From: Heliocidaris erythrogramma
Taxonomy: Eukaryota > Echinodermata > Echinoidea > Camarodonta > Echinometridae
Assembly: GCA_025617745.1 (NCBI GenBank)
Contig: CM046870.1
Location: 10,530,410 to 10,594,409 of the forward strand
Direction: 5' to 3'
Length of the DNA: 64,000 nt
Shown one piece after another: positions 36,709 through 48,018 of the stretch. A program made the position numbers and the translations under genes. The notes beneath the pieces are model-generated. The model saw only the letters and a program-made list of their open reading frames with translations, made no database searches and was not told the origin of the DNA. Position 1 is the first letter of the stretch. Each line of letters opens with the position of its first letter.

Positions 36709-37310
36709 GTGAGTAATAATCCCAATTTCTCGTATCCCTTTCATACTAAACTTTAGTCCACATGGACTGTCTCCGTATCGCGCGATCCGACACCCTCAAC
36801 GCCAAAACAAAAACAGCCCTTTACAACTTCACCTCGCAGACGGGGGAAATTTTGGGGTTCGCGCGATTAGTGGAGAGTTGCGTTCTGGGTGGGATATGCG
36901 TGTAGAGAAAGAGCAGCTTAGAGGAATAAACCAAATATAAAAAACGGATAGAATCTATACTAACCAAACTTTAGCAGGGTGAAACCAGTGTGGTACCCGG
37001 GTAGGCATTTCATGTAACATGTGTCAATGTGAATGAAATAAATATGACATGAAAATGAACGAAAATCTACCCAGATATAAACCTTCAAGTTCCATGAGAC
37101 AAGATACTTCGAGGCAAGTTCCTTCCCTTAGATCTCTTATTTACTGTATAAAATGGAAGAAGACTTTTTAATTTTGGAATGAAGCCATCATGTATTACCA
37201 GTATCAGATATCCAATTTACGATTTGGAAATGACGAAATTAAAGTAGGGGTATTGAAAAAAATATATAAATGTATGTGTTTACATGTACATACTACTTCT
37301 TTATCACCAG
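36709..37310. other. Intron, nothing recognised
   Basis: Ordinary AT-rich intron ending TTTATCACCAG. Confidence 0.5.
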
Positions 37311-37424
37311 CCTTTCGATGCATGGAAGCATCCAACTGACCCATGCATGGAATGTGTGTGCCTCGCAGGGGACCCAGCATGCACGGATAGACGAATGGAG
37401 TGTCCAGTTATCATGTGTGACCCG
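37311..37424 (+). CDS. Exon: first half of third VWC domain
   Basis: A 114-nt, phase 0-0 exon (donor GTAAGT). It reads PFDAWKHPTDPCMECVCLAG, then DPACTDRRMECPVIMCDP, the CxxCxC...C...C...C VWC pattern. The domain is closed by the exon at 38730. Confidence 0.92.
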
Positions 37425-37754
37425 GTAAGTATTTTTGATTTTCTACAAACGTTTAATTGACAGTGACAACTTCAATCTCTTTAAAACATAATAATCCTAC
37501 AGTAGCATACATCAAAATATTAGTTATTACTATGCGACTATGAGAATACACTTAAAATTATCATTACACAGATATATTTAGAACTTTGGTTTTTACATAT
37601 CTAGGCTCACTTATTTCATATAGATTTATTACATGCATGCTACTATAATGTTTTCCTTAAAGGTAACAAATGTTTAACATGTTGTATTATATCAAGTCGA
37701 ATCAAATCATAATTTTCGAATTTTATATTTCAATATGGCACGAAAAATAGACAT

Positions 37755-37792
37755 GATAACGAAGCTTTTCGACCTGCACTCATCAGGTTATC
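37755..37792 (-). ncRNA. Hammerhead-ribozyme-like motif (mirror copy)
   Basis: Minus-strand copy of the 38-nt motif described at 38120-38157: GATAAC, CTGATGAG, CGAAA, AAGCTTC, GTTATC. Confidence 0.4.
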
Positions 37793-38119
37793 ACGCAGGT
37801 ATATAACAAATTACTCGAAATCAACTATATTATACCCGATGAACGCGGACGCCGTAATTTCAGAACAATCGCAAAGCTTGGACGAACTCCTTTTGTCTGC
37901 ACAGAAGGGGTTCGTGCGATTGAATGTAGACGGCTTCCAGAAAGCGTAAATGGGCTGCGCTTTTGACCCGGGACATAATTGGGAATTGATCGTCGGCATA
38001 GCTTTGTGCGCAAGCTGGATTGTTCAGTAAATGGAGACCAATCGCTGAATCGCATTTTGCTATCTTTGGTCTGTTAGCGTGCATTTCAGATTTGCGAGTA
38101 ATTTGTTATATACCTGCGT

Positions 38120-38157
38120 GATAACCTGATGAGTGCAGGTCGAAAAGCTTCGTTATC
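38120..38157 (+). ncRNA. Hammerhead-ribozyme-like motif in a Penelope-like terminus
   Basis: GATAAC (stem I) is followed by the core CTGATGAG, a short TGCAGGT, the core CGAAA, a self-complementary AAGCTT (stem III), C as possible cleavage base, and GTTATC closing stem I. Hammerhead ribozymes are known in Penelope-like element ends. Stem II is nearly absent here; ACCTG/CAGGT could form a competing hairpin, so activity is doubtful. Confidence 0.45.
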
Positions 38158-38729
38158 ATGTCTATTTTTAGTGCTATATTGAAATTTTGTAGTACCAAGA
38201 AATTATTTGTGAATTTAATTGCTTTCACTCCTCATTGTTAATATGATCAAATAATTGTATACTTCGAAACATACTGTAAACTTGAACTCACAAACATGTG
38301 TACAATCTTGCAGTATAGAAACGTACACGTAACATAAATTACTATGATCATTTGCAAACGTTCAAACATACCTCAACACACCCCCACGAGGGCCCTCCAC
38401 GTATTTAGGGAGCAAGAAAATAGAGACCAGGGGAGCGTTTCATCAAGTGTTTTGTCAGTGATTTTTACCGTCGTCTGTTATAAGCTACTGAAATCCTTGC
38501 ATCTGATTGGCTGAAAGCAAATTTGTCGGTAAAAAGCACTGACATAACGCTGCCCAGACATTTTGGACGAAGTTGTAATTGATCTTTGCCATGTCACCTA
38601 CGTATTTGGAAACATCAAAATCATGTACATTAAGTTATATTTGCCTAGCATGTTGCTTTTTTTGCACATTCGTGTTAAAATCCAAATTTAATAACTCGAC
38701 GACTTAATCTATTTTTTTTTCAATTGCAG

Positions 38730-38775
38730 GCACTAGTAGTAAGAGGCCCTGGAGAGTGTTGTGGTCATTGCGAAG
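38730..38775 (+). CDS. Exon: second half of third VWC domain
   Basis: A 46-nt exon, phase 0 in and 1 out (acceptor CAATTGCAG, donor G|GTAAAT). It reads ALVVRGPGECCGHCE; CCGHC is the CCxxC end of the VWC started at 37311. Confidence 0.87.
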
Positions 38776-40623
38776 GTAAATGAGAAGCTTTTAATACGAT
38801 TAACAATATCGTGTGATATATGCGGGTTAAGGTGAATGTATACTATTGGATCTACTAATTAAGAACTGATACAGATCGGTATCGACAAAATATTCTTTAT
38901 CATTATGCTATGTAATCGGAGCCCCAAACAGTTCTTATAAACCCCCACATTTCTCGTCAGATTTCTTGCGCATTATTTTAATAAATATACTATAACTAAC
39001 AACATCCTACGATTAATTAAGTGTAGCTTTCGAAAAATTAGATGTGACAAAAATGTATATCCTGGACAAGGAAATAAAATCCATTTCCGACGGGTTCATT
39101 CCCTTCACGATGATGTTTATGATATGTCGAATTCAACTGGACGTCTCATCCAAAGGACCTTTGCATGATAAACATTGGTCTATAATTATTCACAATTTGT
39201 CACAAAAAAAAAATGAGGGGTTTGTCTTGTGGGGATGGTATCTAGTGTGTTTAATAAAAATTCAAACTAAAAATATATAAGTGTTCAAAAACCTCCTCCA
39301 CTAAATTTAAACTTAATTTGATCTCACAAGGAATGAATGAAAAAAAAACACAAATCAAATTGCTGGTGGTTTATTGTATAAATTCACCAAAACAATTTCA
39401 ATCAGATACTAGACGAAGTAAATGATTATGTAAAGTACAAGTGGCTCTGTTTCTATAGCGGAAGGCCGCCGCTGTAACAAGCATAAAACATGTAAAGAGT
39501 AATGTGAGCTGGTGAAAGTTGTGGCTCACTAAGTATGAGTAAACGAATACGAAAAAACGAATCGTTAAATCTTTTAACTTGGTATGTGATATATATATAT
39601 AATATGCGCGCCTGTTTGCGACGCAAGATATGACGTAAGTATGATGCCAACTCAATTGATATCACTAAAGTAATTAAGCACTTTCTTGGTACAAAAAATT
39701 AAATGGTTAATAGTTCAATTATGAGAGAAATAAAATGCCCTCAACTGAGGGTAGCCAAGTAATGTGAACCTTGGTAAGGATGAAGCTACGGCAAGAATGT
39801 TTTGGGTGAAAACTCACGGCAGCAACAGTCAGAATGTTCGTCGAAACCAACGACAGCGTAGATGGACACGTGGTATATTCGCCCGCGGAATGCAGCGGTG
39901 AGCCCGAGTCTGAAGTTCAGATGAGCTAGGTTGACGGCTCCATATACTCGGTGGAAAGAAAGTGTCCAAAATCGTTGCTTAATTCTGCTCCCTTGAAGAA
40001 TCTCACGTTGCAGAGATGAAGTAGCTTTTACCTTGTATGCCGTGGATAAAAAGTCTCTTCCCAAAAGCTGGCTAAAACTGATAAGCCTGGTGTCAGCGGG
40101 TTGCTGAAAAAGTTCTACGGGAGTCGTACCCGGTTAGAAAATAAGCTTCAAATAACAAGTGTGCTTACTTCAGTGACTGATGTAGGAGTGAAAAAGAGCA
40201 CAACAGACTTTCACTTAAAATATAGACATGTAGTGGAAAAGTACTGTAAATGCAAATTAATGACATAAGATGGGCATGTGATGTTCACATGACAAAACAC
40301 AAAAGAGCATAGACATGGCTACTGTCATGGAAAATATAGTATGTGCAGGGAGATCCAGACAGGTGTAACACAAGTATGTAGCTGGCCTACAATGAAAAAC
40401 ACATGTTACACATAAATAGATAATGGATACATCGACCTACGTAACCAAGAAATGCCTGGTTATCACCAGCTGTACCTTAATCAAAATAAATCGTCAGCCA
40501 TTTTGGATTTGCTGAATAAACAGAGGAATTAATCTTAAATGCATAAAATTACATTTAACCCCCCAAAAAATGCATTAACGCTACAATTAACCCCCCCCCC
40601 CCCCCCCCCTAGTGAGCGAGTAT
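38776..40623. other. Intron DNA; possible LTR remnant on the minus strand
   Basis: On the minus strand the segment 40372-39361 begins TGTTACACC and ends AATAAACCACCAGCA, a TG...CA LTR-like outline with a polyadenylation-like AATAAA. It lies downstream of the gypsy integrase fragment in the same orientation. No purine tract, primer site or second LTR was found, so this is weak. A C run lies at about 40591-40609. A TA stretch lies near 39590. Confidence 0.25.
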
Positions 40624-41770
40624 ACTGTTAGAACGTTAACATTTTAAATCTTGTTGGTTAAAATTTTAATCAACCGAGGATTACCAGGTGAACCACACAT
40701 TTGTAGGTTAAAACTTTAATCAACGGCCTGTTGATTAAAGTTTAACCTGTGGTCGATTAAAAGTTTTAATCATTTGTTGGTTAATCGTATTTTGCTCAAC
40801 GTTGATTAAATCGGTGTTGATTAAACTAAAACATATTGTTGGTTAAATTTATTTGATGAGAAACTCCCCGGAGAAACTCTTTTCATATCTGTAATTGTTG
40901 TCTAGCTAGCCTTAAAGAAATTGATCTACTCAGTGATCTACTTTCAGCGGTTTGGTAAGTTCGACCTGCTCAGACCTGGACTAGACTTGACTAAGCCAGG
41001 CCCACCGGTAGACAACGCCTACGCTTACATTGGTGCTTATATCTTTTTCTCAAAAAACTGTTCTAGTTTCAGTGTTTGTCATATTGCCCTGTCCGCGAAA
41101 TATGGACATGCGCGAAGTTGAACACACCGCCATACCGCCGGCGTCGCCTCCTCGCTACCATAGGTGCAGTCAGTAGATCTACCGGTGGGCCTGGCTTAGC
41201 CAGGTCTAGTCCAGATCGAGCATGTCGAACTTGCTCCCAAGCCGTTTAAATTAGAAAGAGCACACTGTAGATCTATTTCTTCCCAAGATTAAGCTAGACA
41301 ACAATCACATATATGAAGAAGAGTTTCTCACCTTCAAACACGCCGACAAACTCTTTGAAAGTCCCGAATCATTCAGCGACTTGAATGACAATGCCTTCCA
41401 TTTTGATCGCAAACAATTTCTGTGATAGATTTGTGCGCAGCGAATTTGTTCCAAATCCATATGCGCATGCGCTGTTCGGTCACGCGATTGGTATTTTAAT
41501 CAACTTTGATCAAACTTTTAACCAACAAAAAGATAAAGTGTCTTGACAGTTAGCACTATCAGTTTGGCGGGAAAGCAGAGAACACTGATTTTAATCAATG
41601 TTGGTTACAAAGTAACCAACAAGATTAAAAACAATAATTTTAATCAACAATATTTTTAACCAACGCAAGATTAAGTCATTTTTAACTAACATTCATTTTA
41701 TAAGCAATGTTGAGCGATTTTTAATCAACATTTCTTTAATCCGTAGTATTTTAATACATGTTTTAACAGT
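40624..41770. mobile_element. Foldback element with ACTGTTA(A/G)AAC ends, about 1.15 kb
   Basis: Left ACTGTTAGAAC and right GTTTTAACAGT are inverted. Many GTTGATTAAA/TTTAATCAAC phrases fill both outer parts. A tighter inner palindrome (about 40856-41338) pairs GAGAAACTC, TTGTTGTCTAGCT and GCCAGGCCCACCGGTAGA with their mirrors. No transposase seen. Target duplication unclear. Confidence 0.7.
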
Positions 41771-41812
41771 GTAATGAAATGAATTACTTGAGAACGACAC
41801 ATAATATCTAAA

Positions 41813-42613
41813 TCAAAAAGCACAATAATCTTTGTACTTTTTGGGCCAGTGGACATGTCGTCCTGAGCTGGTTATCCGAACCTGTGTCTTATCAGCGCTT
41901 GGTGCTGCTGCACTAGTTTGCGGCTTTGCAGGTAAACTAGTCGTTGCAGCGGACGGATGTCCAACATCGACTGCTGGTGGACTACGGGCAGCCAGCGCAT
42001 GGAAGTTTCGCATGGTTTCGTTTCCATCTTGCTTTTCTACGTACGCGACCTATAATCGGTCCAAACTGACTTGCTCGCGTTTACCACGTATGTCAAGCGT
42101 GAAAAACTTCTCATTGCGCTTTAAGACTCGGAACGGTCCCATATACGGTTGCTGCAACGGTTTACGTACCGTGTCGTCCCGAACAAACACGTGCAAAGTT
42201 CGGAACAGATTCTTTGGAACATAAGTAGTACCTTGGTTAGATCGAGTCGGATTAAGTTTGCATGCGTTCATATGCCGTTTCAAGCGAGAAACATAATCCC
42301 TCGGATCGAGTTCAGTTTGCACTGGAGCAATGAACTGTCCAGGTAGACGCAGCGTTGTGCCAAAAACAAGTTCGGCAGGGGAACATGCTAAGTCCTCCTT
42401 TACCGTGGAGCGGATGCCAAGTAGTGTTAGCGGCAAGTGGTCGGTCCAATTCCTTTGGTTTTCGTGCGCTTTGAGAGCAGATTTCAATTGCCGGTGAAAA
42501 CGCTCCACCCTCCCGTTGGCCGCAGGATGGTACGATGTGGTGCGCACTCTCGTGGTCCCTAAAAGCTTCGCGAGCTCCTTGAATAAGTGGGACTCTAATT
42601 GCCTACCACGGTC
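41813..42613 (-). pseudogene. Ty3/gypsy integrase C-terminal fragment
   Basis: Minus strand, from 42613 leftward. It opens DRGRQLESHLFKELAKLLG (in frame with 42547-42050), then TSYHPAANGRVERFHRQLK, matching the HPxxNGxxER motif that ends the integrase core. Further on, PYMGPFRVLKR is the GPY/F module of Ty3/gypsy integrases. A frameshift near 42040 moves into a Pro/Ala-rich tail ending near 41813. The catalytic residues upstream are missing because the fragment stops at the Penelope-like element. Confidence 0.85.
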
Positions 42614-44517
42614 GGTTCTACTTTTAGATCAGGTACTTTTTTAGTTTCACAGTCAGTATTAGGAGGGTTGTGTTGGGGTTCTTCATATCTGTTGTTAATA
42701 GTACATGTAGGCAGATGATCTTTATCATTATCAATATATAAACTATCGAAACGGTTACTTAATGGGATGTTTTGGGGGATTACCGCTTGTGGTATGGGTT
42801 TCGACCCTCTTGAAAATGGCGATGTCCATCACGTTTCTTGAAGTTTTGACGCCAGCCCGTGGAAGATGATGGCTGTTGCCTTACTGCATCCGCATAACTG
42901 CTATACCTGCCATCTGCTGGTTGCTGGGCAGCGGATGCGTTGCGATGTTGGTAGCAATCGACATTGCTATGGAGGAGAACCTAAACGACATTCGATACAG
43001 TGACATAAAGGAAATGCTGATTGAAATGTGGACTGAGGAAACCTCTCACAACCAAGACCATCTACTTATGAAATGGAATCAAAAGAGAGAATGGTGGACC
43101 AAATCAATTCGCCCTATCAATGACCCGGAAGGGAGACATGGCAAGAACGCGAGACACCGGCAAGAAATGACAGAGGACAATATGTCACAATTCGTCCGAC
43201 AACCATGGCAACAGGAACTACGATCGTCCCCACAACTTAAAATGAACAATGATCGCCGCCAAAGTGGAAGGGCGTATAAACCGAATGTAAGCCATCGCTT
43301 CCACCAGACCACCGACACCTATCAAAATTGGAACCCCCATGCCAGCAACTTCCATAGGGCCAACAACTACGACCGCCGCAACGACAAATCTTCTACCAAG
43401 CAACGAGTCGATGATAGGTTTGCAGATGGAGGGAGACAACAACCTTCATCGTCCACAGGCCGACGCCAAAGCTATAGACGTGGTGGGCATCGCCATTTCC
43501 AAGAAGACAGAAACCGCTACCAACATCGCAACGCATCCGCTTCCCAGCAACCAGCTGATGGCAGGTATAGCAGTTATGCGGATGCAGTAAGGCAACAGCC
43601 ATCATCTTCCACGGGCTGGCGTCAAAACTTCAAGAAACGTGATGGACATCGCCATTTTCAAGAGGGTCGAAACCCATACCACAAGCGGTAATCCCCCAAA
43701 ACATCCCATTAAGTAACCGTTTCGATAGTTTATATATTGATAATGATAAAGATCATCTGCCTACATGTACTATTAACAACAGATATGAAGAACCCCAACC
43801 CAACCCTCCTAATACTGACTGTGAAACTAAAAAAGTACCTGATCTAAAAGTAGAACCTAAGGTAATCAATATATCGAATGTTGATTTAAATGATGGAGAG
43901 ATAGCACTGTTAATGAAAGGTCCGAAATTTACTCCAACTCCAACTAGAAATGTTAATGACCTTAAACAAGATGTATATAGTTTTTGTCGTAAACTCAGAT
44001 TGAAGGAATATTTCAGTAAAGAAGAAAGTGATTGTGATAATACGGATTTTTCAGCTAGAAATGAAAGCATTGTAAAGAATAAGAGTAAATTTCTTCCTCA
44101 GCCCAATAGGAATCGTACATTGGATAATTACATTGATTTTTTAAAAAGAGCAGTAGCGTTTGAAAACCGTACAAAAACCAAACAGAAATGTAATATATCT
44201 AAACAAGAATGGAAAAGCCTTCAGAGTCTGAAAGACAAAGCTGGCATAATATTAAAACAGGCTGACAAGGGAGGTGCTTTTGTAATAATGGATGAAGATT
44301 TTTATATTTCAAAAATGAAGGACCAACTACAAGACCAATCAACATATTTGAAACTAGACGAGAATATAGATACCAAAATTATGAACAAGATGAAGAAATT
44401 GATAAACAAATACGAACACTGCTTAACTAAAGATGAGGTAGACTTTCTGACTAATTTCGAATTTAGAAGTAATTTCTTGGTACTGCAAAATTTCAATATG
44501 GCACGAAAAAGAGACAT

Positions 44518-44555
44518 GATAACGAAGCTTTTCGACCTGCACTCATCAGGTTATC
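44518..44555 (-). ncRNA. Hammerhead-ribozyme-like motif (left, inverted arm)
   Basis: The same 38-nt core as at 38120-38157, on the minus strand within the inverted terminus. Confidence 0.4.
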
Positions 44556-45077
44556 ACGCAGGTATATAACAAATTACTTGAAATCAACTATATTATACTC
44601 GGTGAACCCGGACGCAACCTAGACGCCGTAATTTCAGAACAATCGCAAAGCTTGGACGAACTCCTTTTGTCTGCACAGAAGAGGTTCTTGCGCATTAAAC
44701 AACACATTCCCTCGATTATTCGGAACCGTACAACCAATCAGCGCACGCAGCCCGTCCGTGCCTGCAAATCTGAAATGCACGCTAACAGACCAAAGATAGC
44801 CAAATGCGATTCAGCGATTGGTCTCCACTTGCTGAACAATCCAGCTTGCGCACAAAGCTATGCCGACGATCAATTCTCAATTATGTCCCGGGCCAGAAGC
44901 TCAGCGCATTTACGCTTTCTGGAAGCTGCTTATATCCAATCGCAAGAACCTCTTCTGTGCAGACAAAAGGAGTTCGTCCAAGCTTTGCGATTGTTCTGAA
45001 ATTACGGCGTCTAGGTTGCGTCCGGGTTCACCGAGTATAATATAGTTGATTTCAAGTAATTTGTTATATACCTGCGT

Positions 45078-45115
45078 GATAACCTGATGAGTGCAGGTCG
45101 AAAAGCTTCGTTATC
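45078..45115 (+). ncRNA. Hammerhead-ribozyme-like motif (right terminus)
   Basis: Identical core order GATAAC, CTGATGAG, CGAAA, AAGCTT, C, GTTATC. It sits 79 nt after the stop codon of the endonuclease fragment, close to the element's 3' end. Confidence 0.45.
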
Positions 45116-46344
45116 ATGTCTCTTTTTCGTGCCAATTTAGAAGTAGTAACCTGTACGGATTACCAAAAGTACATCAGTGCAAAGATATACAGGATGAAAT
45201 AAAAAGTATTCATTCTCCTTATATTCAATGTAAAATGCCGGATAAACTTAAAATGAGACCAATCATCGCCGGCCCAATATGTCCTACACATAGACTAAGT
45301 AATTTCATAGATATCATATTGAAAGCCCTTACAAAGTATGTTCCAAGCTTTGTTAGGGACGATTTAGACTTTCTGAACCACCTACCTGAATCAGTAGATG
45401 AAAACTCAATCCTTGTCACATATGACGTGAATAGTCTTTATACCAATATTCCTCACGATGCAGGAATAGAAGGCATAACTTTTTGGTTAGAAAAACATAG
45501 GGATGTTATTGATTCACGTTTTACTAAGGAGTTCATAATCGATGCTGTAAAATTTATTCTGACTAATAATTCTTTTTGCTTTGATAATGAATTTTATTTA
45601 CAAATTAGAGGAACAGCCATGGGAACCAAAATGGCCCCTACATATGCCACATTATTCATGGGCTATCTGGAAATGAAACTATACGCTCAAGTCGAACAGA
45701 CCTTCAACACTAGAGTTACATCCTATCTAAAGGAAAATTGGCTTAGATATCTTGATGACTGTTTCATTATTTGGAAGGCAGATTTTGGAGATATAACCCA
45801 ATTCAACTATATCCTTCAACAGCTTCACCCGAGTATCACTTTTAAGTTTGAAACTAGTAATGAGAAAATAGCGTTTCTTGACATAGTGGTTATAAACAAT
45901 TTGAACAAAATTAAAACAGATATATTCTATAAGATTACAGACACACACCAGTACTTACACTTTAAATCTTGTCACCCAAGACACTGTAAAACAAATGTTC
46001 CTTACAATTTAGCAAGACGTATTTGCACAATAGTATCAGATATCGATATTCGTAAGAAACGATTATTAGAATTAAAACACATGTTAAAAGCCAGAGAATA
46101 TCCTGAGGAAATCATCCAGAATGGGATTGTGAAAGCTGAAAAGTTGTCTCTCGAAGAACTAAGATCATGTAAGCAAAAAAAATGAAAATACTGAATCTAT
46201 ATCTTTTATTCACACGCATAATCCTAATAATCCCAATATCTCCAAACTGATAAAAGACACAATTACCGTCCTGTCAAATGACAGAGAATTAAAGCAAAAG
46301 TTTAAAGCAGTGCATTTGATATCCAGTAAACGCCAAAGCCCGAA

Positions 46345-46613
46345 TATTTATTTCATATGTTTGTCATTTGAAAGTCATTTCATATGGCGAATCATTCACT
46401 GATTTTGAAGGTAATTGACACGCAGCATTATTTTGAAGGTAATTGACACGCAGCATTATTTTTAAGAATAATCGTTGGCAGGTTGACTTTGCAATATTTT
46501 TCCCCATGCCTTTTGTACACCCTGCCTTGCACTGAACGATGAGGGCTCTATATCCATACGACGTTTTCGGAGTATATACCTGTGCTCGGTTTTCCGAAGT
46601 TGGGTCTGACTGA
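46345..46613. mobile_element. Half copy of a CAGTCA-ended MITE
   Basis: It matches, in reverse complement, the left arm of the complete MITE at 48019-48443 and ends GTTGGGTCTGACTG. The other arm is missing where the Penelope-like element breaks off. A GGTAATTGACACGCAGCATTATTTT unit is tandemly duplicated inside it (46429-46465). Confidence 0.75.
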
Positions 46614-47244
46614 TTTTTAAAGAGTACTTTGAGTATGAGGAAAAAGCTAACGTTACTTAAAACAATGAAGACTCAACTTTTGTGAAACTGTGACAGGACG
46701 TTGATTGCTATATTCTAATATGTCTCTATGACAATCGACTTAAAAACCCTATAATCTCGAAAAAACCTAATCGCATTATACATATTCTCAAAAACGTCGT
46801 TACATAAAACTTCCCCTAATGGGACTCCAAAGTAAAGGTAAGATTTAATAAAGCGGATGGAAACTACAAATTCAGTCTCATATTATTTTAATTTTTCACG
46901 AAACGTGATGGCGCGTGAAAACTCGGGGAACATGCATAATGAAAATTTTCTAAAACCATAGTTTTATTTTATAGAGGCAGAACCAAAATTTAAGGATGTA
47001 TAATAAATGTTTATATCAACGAACATTTTGAAGCAAAATAATATGAAAACTTTTATTGAGGTAAGTCTGAGTGTGAGTTTAGATACACAAACAAAAACTG
47101 CGTCTTTCCCGTGACTTTGCGCGCCATTGCGTTTCGCTATTATAGTTAGGCAAATGCATGGTACATTTTGAGGTCGTTTCCCTGGTCTTGGCACTTGAAA
47201 ATTTATAGTAGATTGAACATATTCATGTTGTTTAATTTTGACAG
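46614..47244. other. Intron DNA; start of the segment later duplicated
   Basis: From 47033 the sequence (GCAAAATAATATGAAAAC...) is the same as from 60541. The left limit of the large duplication is therefore at 47033, about 210 bp before the exon. Nothing coding recognised. Confidence 0.7.
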
Positions 47245-47471
47245 GGTGCTACGATGAGCTAAACAGCTATGTTCTCAATGAAGTCATGTCTTACACTACA
47301 CCAGTCACGTCAACGAGGGCAGATTTGACAGGAATTGAGATTACTTTTCCGACAGACGTTGACATAAATCTCTTGGTTTTTGCGAGCTCAGACGGTCAGC
47401 GGTACATAGATGTTACAGCAGATACCAATCTCAACACAACAGAAACTGATGACCTTATGACTGGCGAACAG
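47245..47471 (+). CDS. Exon: Cys-bracketed module, first half (copy 1)
   Basis: A 227-nt exon, phase 1 in and 0 out (acceptor TTTTGACAG, donor GTAATA). It begins GCYDELNSYVLNEVMSY and contains DLTGIEITFPTDVDINLLVF, then SSDGQRYIDVTADTNLNTTE and MTGEQ. With the next exon it makes about 123 residues opening with one Cys and closing with HGC. The alternating hydrophobic pattern suggests a beta-sandwich, perhaps discoidin-like, but I do not recognise the family with certainty. NTT is a potential N-glycosylation site. Confidence 0.85.
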
Positions 47472-47653
47472 GTAATAATCATTTCAATTAACTTGACCGT
47501 GTTTAATTATGAATTGTACACCTTTCCTCTTTCGTGTTGTGTTTTCAGAAGAATCTTTATCTCCGCAGAGTTCTAATCGGCGGGGTAATAAATGATTCCG
47601 TCTGACCAATCATCTATCTATATATATTACGCTAAGGATAAGGATTTGGGGCC

Positions 47654-47674
47654 TTTTTTTTTTGGGGGGGGGGG
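47654..47674. repeat. T(10)G(11) tract in module intron
   Basis: Homopolymer junction inside the module intron. In copy 2 (61164-61181) it reads T(6)GTG(10+), and in copy 3 (63879-63897) T and G lengths differ again. Confidence 0.8.
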
Positions 47675-48018
47675 GTTGAATAGGCGCCTCCCCTGGCCCT
47701 TTCGGTCCCCACCTTTTGGTACCCACGGGCGGGGAATGGTTCTTAGAGTGATGGGAGGCACTTCTTAAGGGCTGACGTACGTGTCGTCCATATTTCATAA
47801 ATTCTTCTTAAACATTGAATTTCAGGAGGGAGTAATAATTCTGCCAAGCCACGAAGCTGGCTTGTACCTTCATGCCCAACCCATACCCTTTACCTGTGAA
47901 GGGGGGAAACCTTTTGTTAAATTCACTTGATTATTGTGAGAAATATACGGTACGTTTGCGGTGATTAATCACAAACAGAGCTAGCGCCCGTGGATGTCCA
48001 CGGGCTGTTTCTGCTAGT

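Larger units (their letters stand above)
37727..38202 (-). mobile_element. 5'-truncated 3' end of a Penelope-like element with inverted termini
   Basis: The minus strand encodes the last part of a GIY-YIG-type endonuclease domain (38084-37860): CDSAIGLHLLNNPACAQSYA, then HLRFLEA and LCRQKEFVQAL, typical of Penelope-like element C-termini. The 3' UTR carries the motif CTGATGAG...CGAAA, present in mirror image at both ends (37755-37792 and 38120-38157). The left end ATTTCAATATGGCACGAAAA is mirrored at the right as TAGTGCTATATTGAAAT. A close relative interrupts the larger element at 44472-45133. Confidence 0.78.
44472..45133 (+). mobile_element. Penelope-like 3'-end fragment inserted in the RT, 12-bp target duplication
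   Basis: Flanked by AATTTAGAAGTA at 44460-44471 and 45134-45145, so the insertion duplicated 12 bp of the host RT frame, which is otherwise continuous across it. The plus strand encodes RIKQHIPSIIRNRTTNQR, then CDSAIGLHLLNNPACAQSYA and LCRQKEFVQALRLF, the last half of a GIY-YIG domain ending in a stop at 44997-44999. The 3' UTR follows. About 200 bp of the 3' end is repeated inverted at the left side. Confidence 0.85.
42614..46340 (+). mobile_element. Penelope-like retroelement with inverted 5' arm, truncated 3' end
   Basis: A 342-bp inverted arm (42614-42955) mirrors 43516-43857 of the same element. An Arg/Gln-rich open frame (to 43691) overlaps a second frame running to 44470 (LSNRFDSLYIDNDKDH, FCRKLRLKEYF). 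After an insertion at 44472-45133 the reverse transcriptase continues at 45134-46185: LYGLPKVHQ, MRPIIAGP, VTYDVNSLYTNIPH (motif A), GTAMGTKMAPTYA (motif B), RYLDDCFIIW (motif C, YLDD). A frame slip in an A(8) run at 46175-46182 precedes more family-like sequence to 46340, where it is cut before any GIY-YIG domain. Inverted or partial terminal copies are typical for this class. Confidence 0.9.

Noticed and set aside
41100..42620. Complete gypsy element with LTRs
   Set aside because: Only the integrase C-terminal part is recognisable. The LTR-like outline at 39361-40372 lacks a partner, primer site and purine tract.
42876..43691. Arg/Gln-rich 271-codon frame as a separate host gene
   Set aside because: Part of it is the inverted arm and it overlaps the second frame of the Penelope-like element, so it belongs to the mobile element. 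Its first ~25 codons are arm sequence read antisense.
47825..47931. Possible exon after TTTCAG reading EGVIILPSHEAGLYLHAQ
   Set aside because: No suitable donor follows, and the direct joint 47471|48769 is phase-perfect without it. Copy 2 keeps the sequence but diverges right after it.
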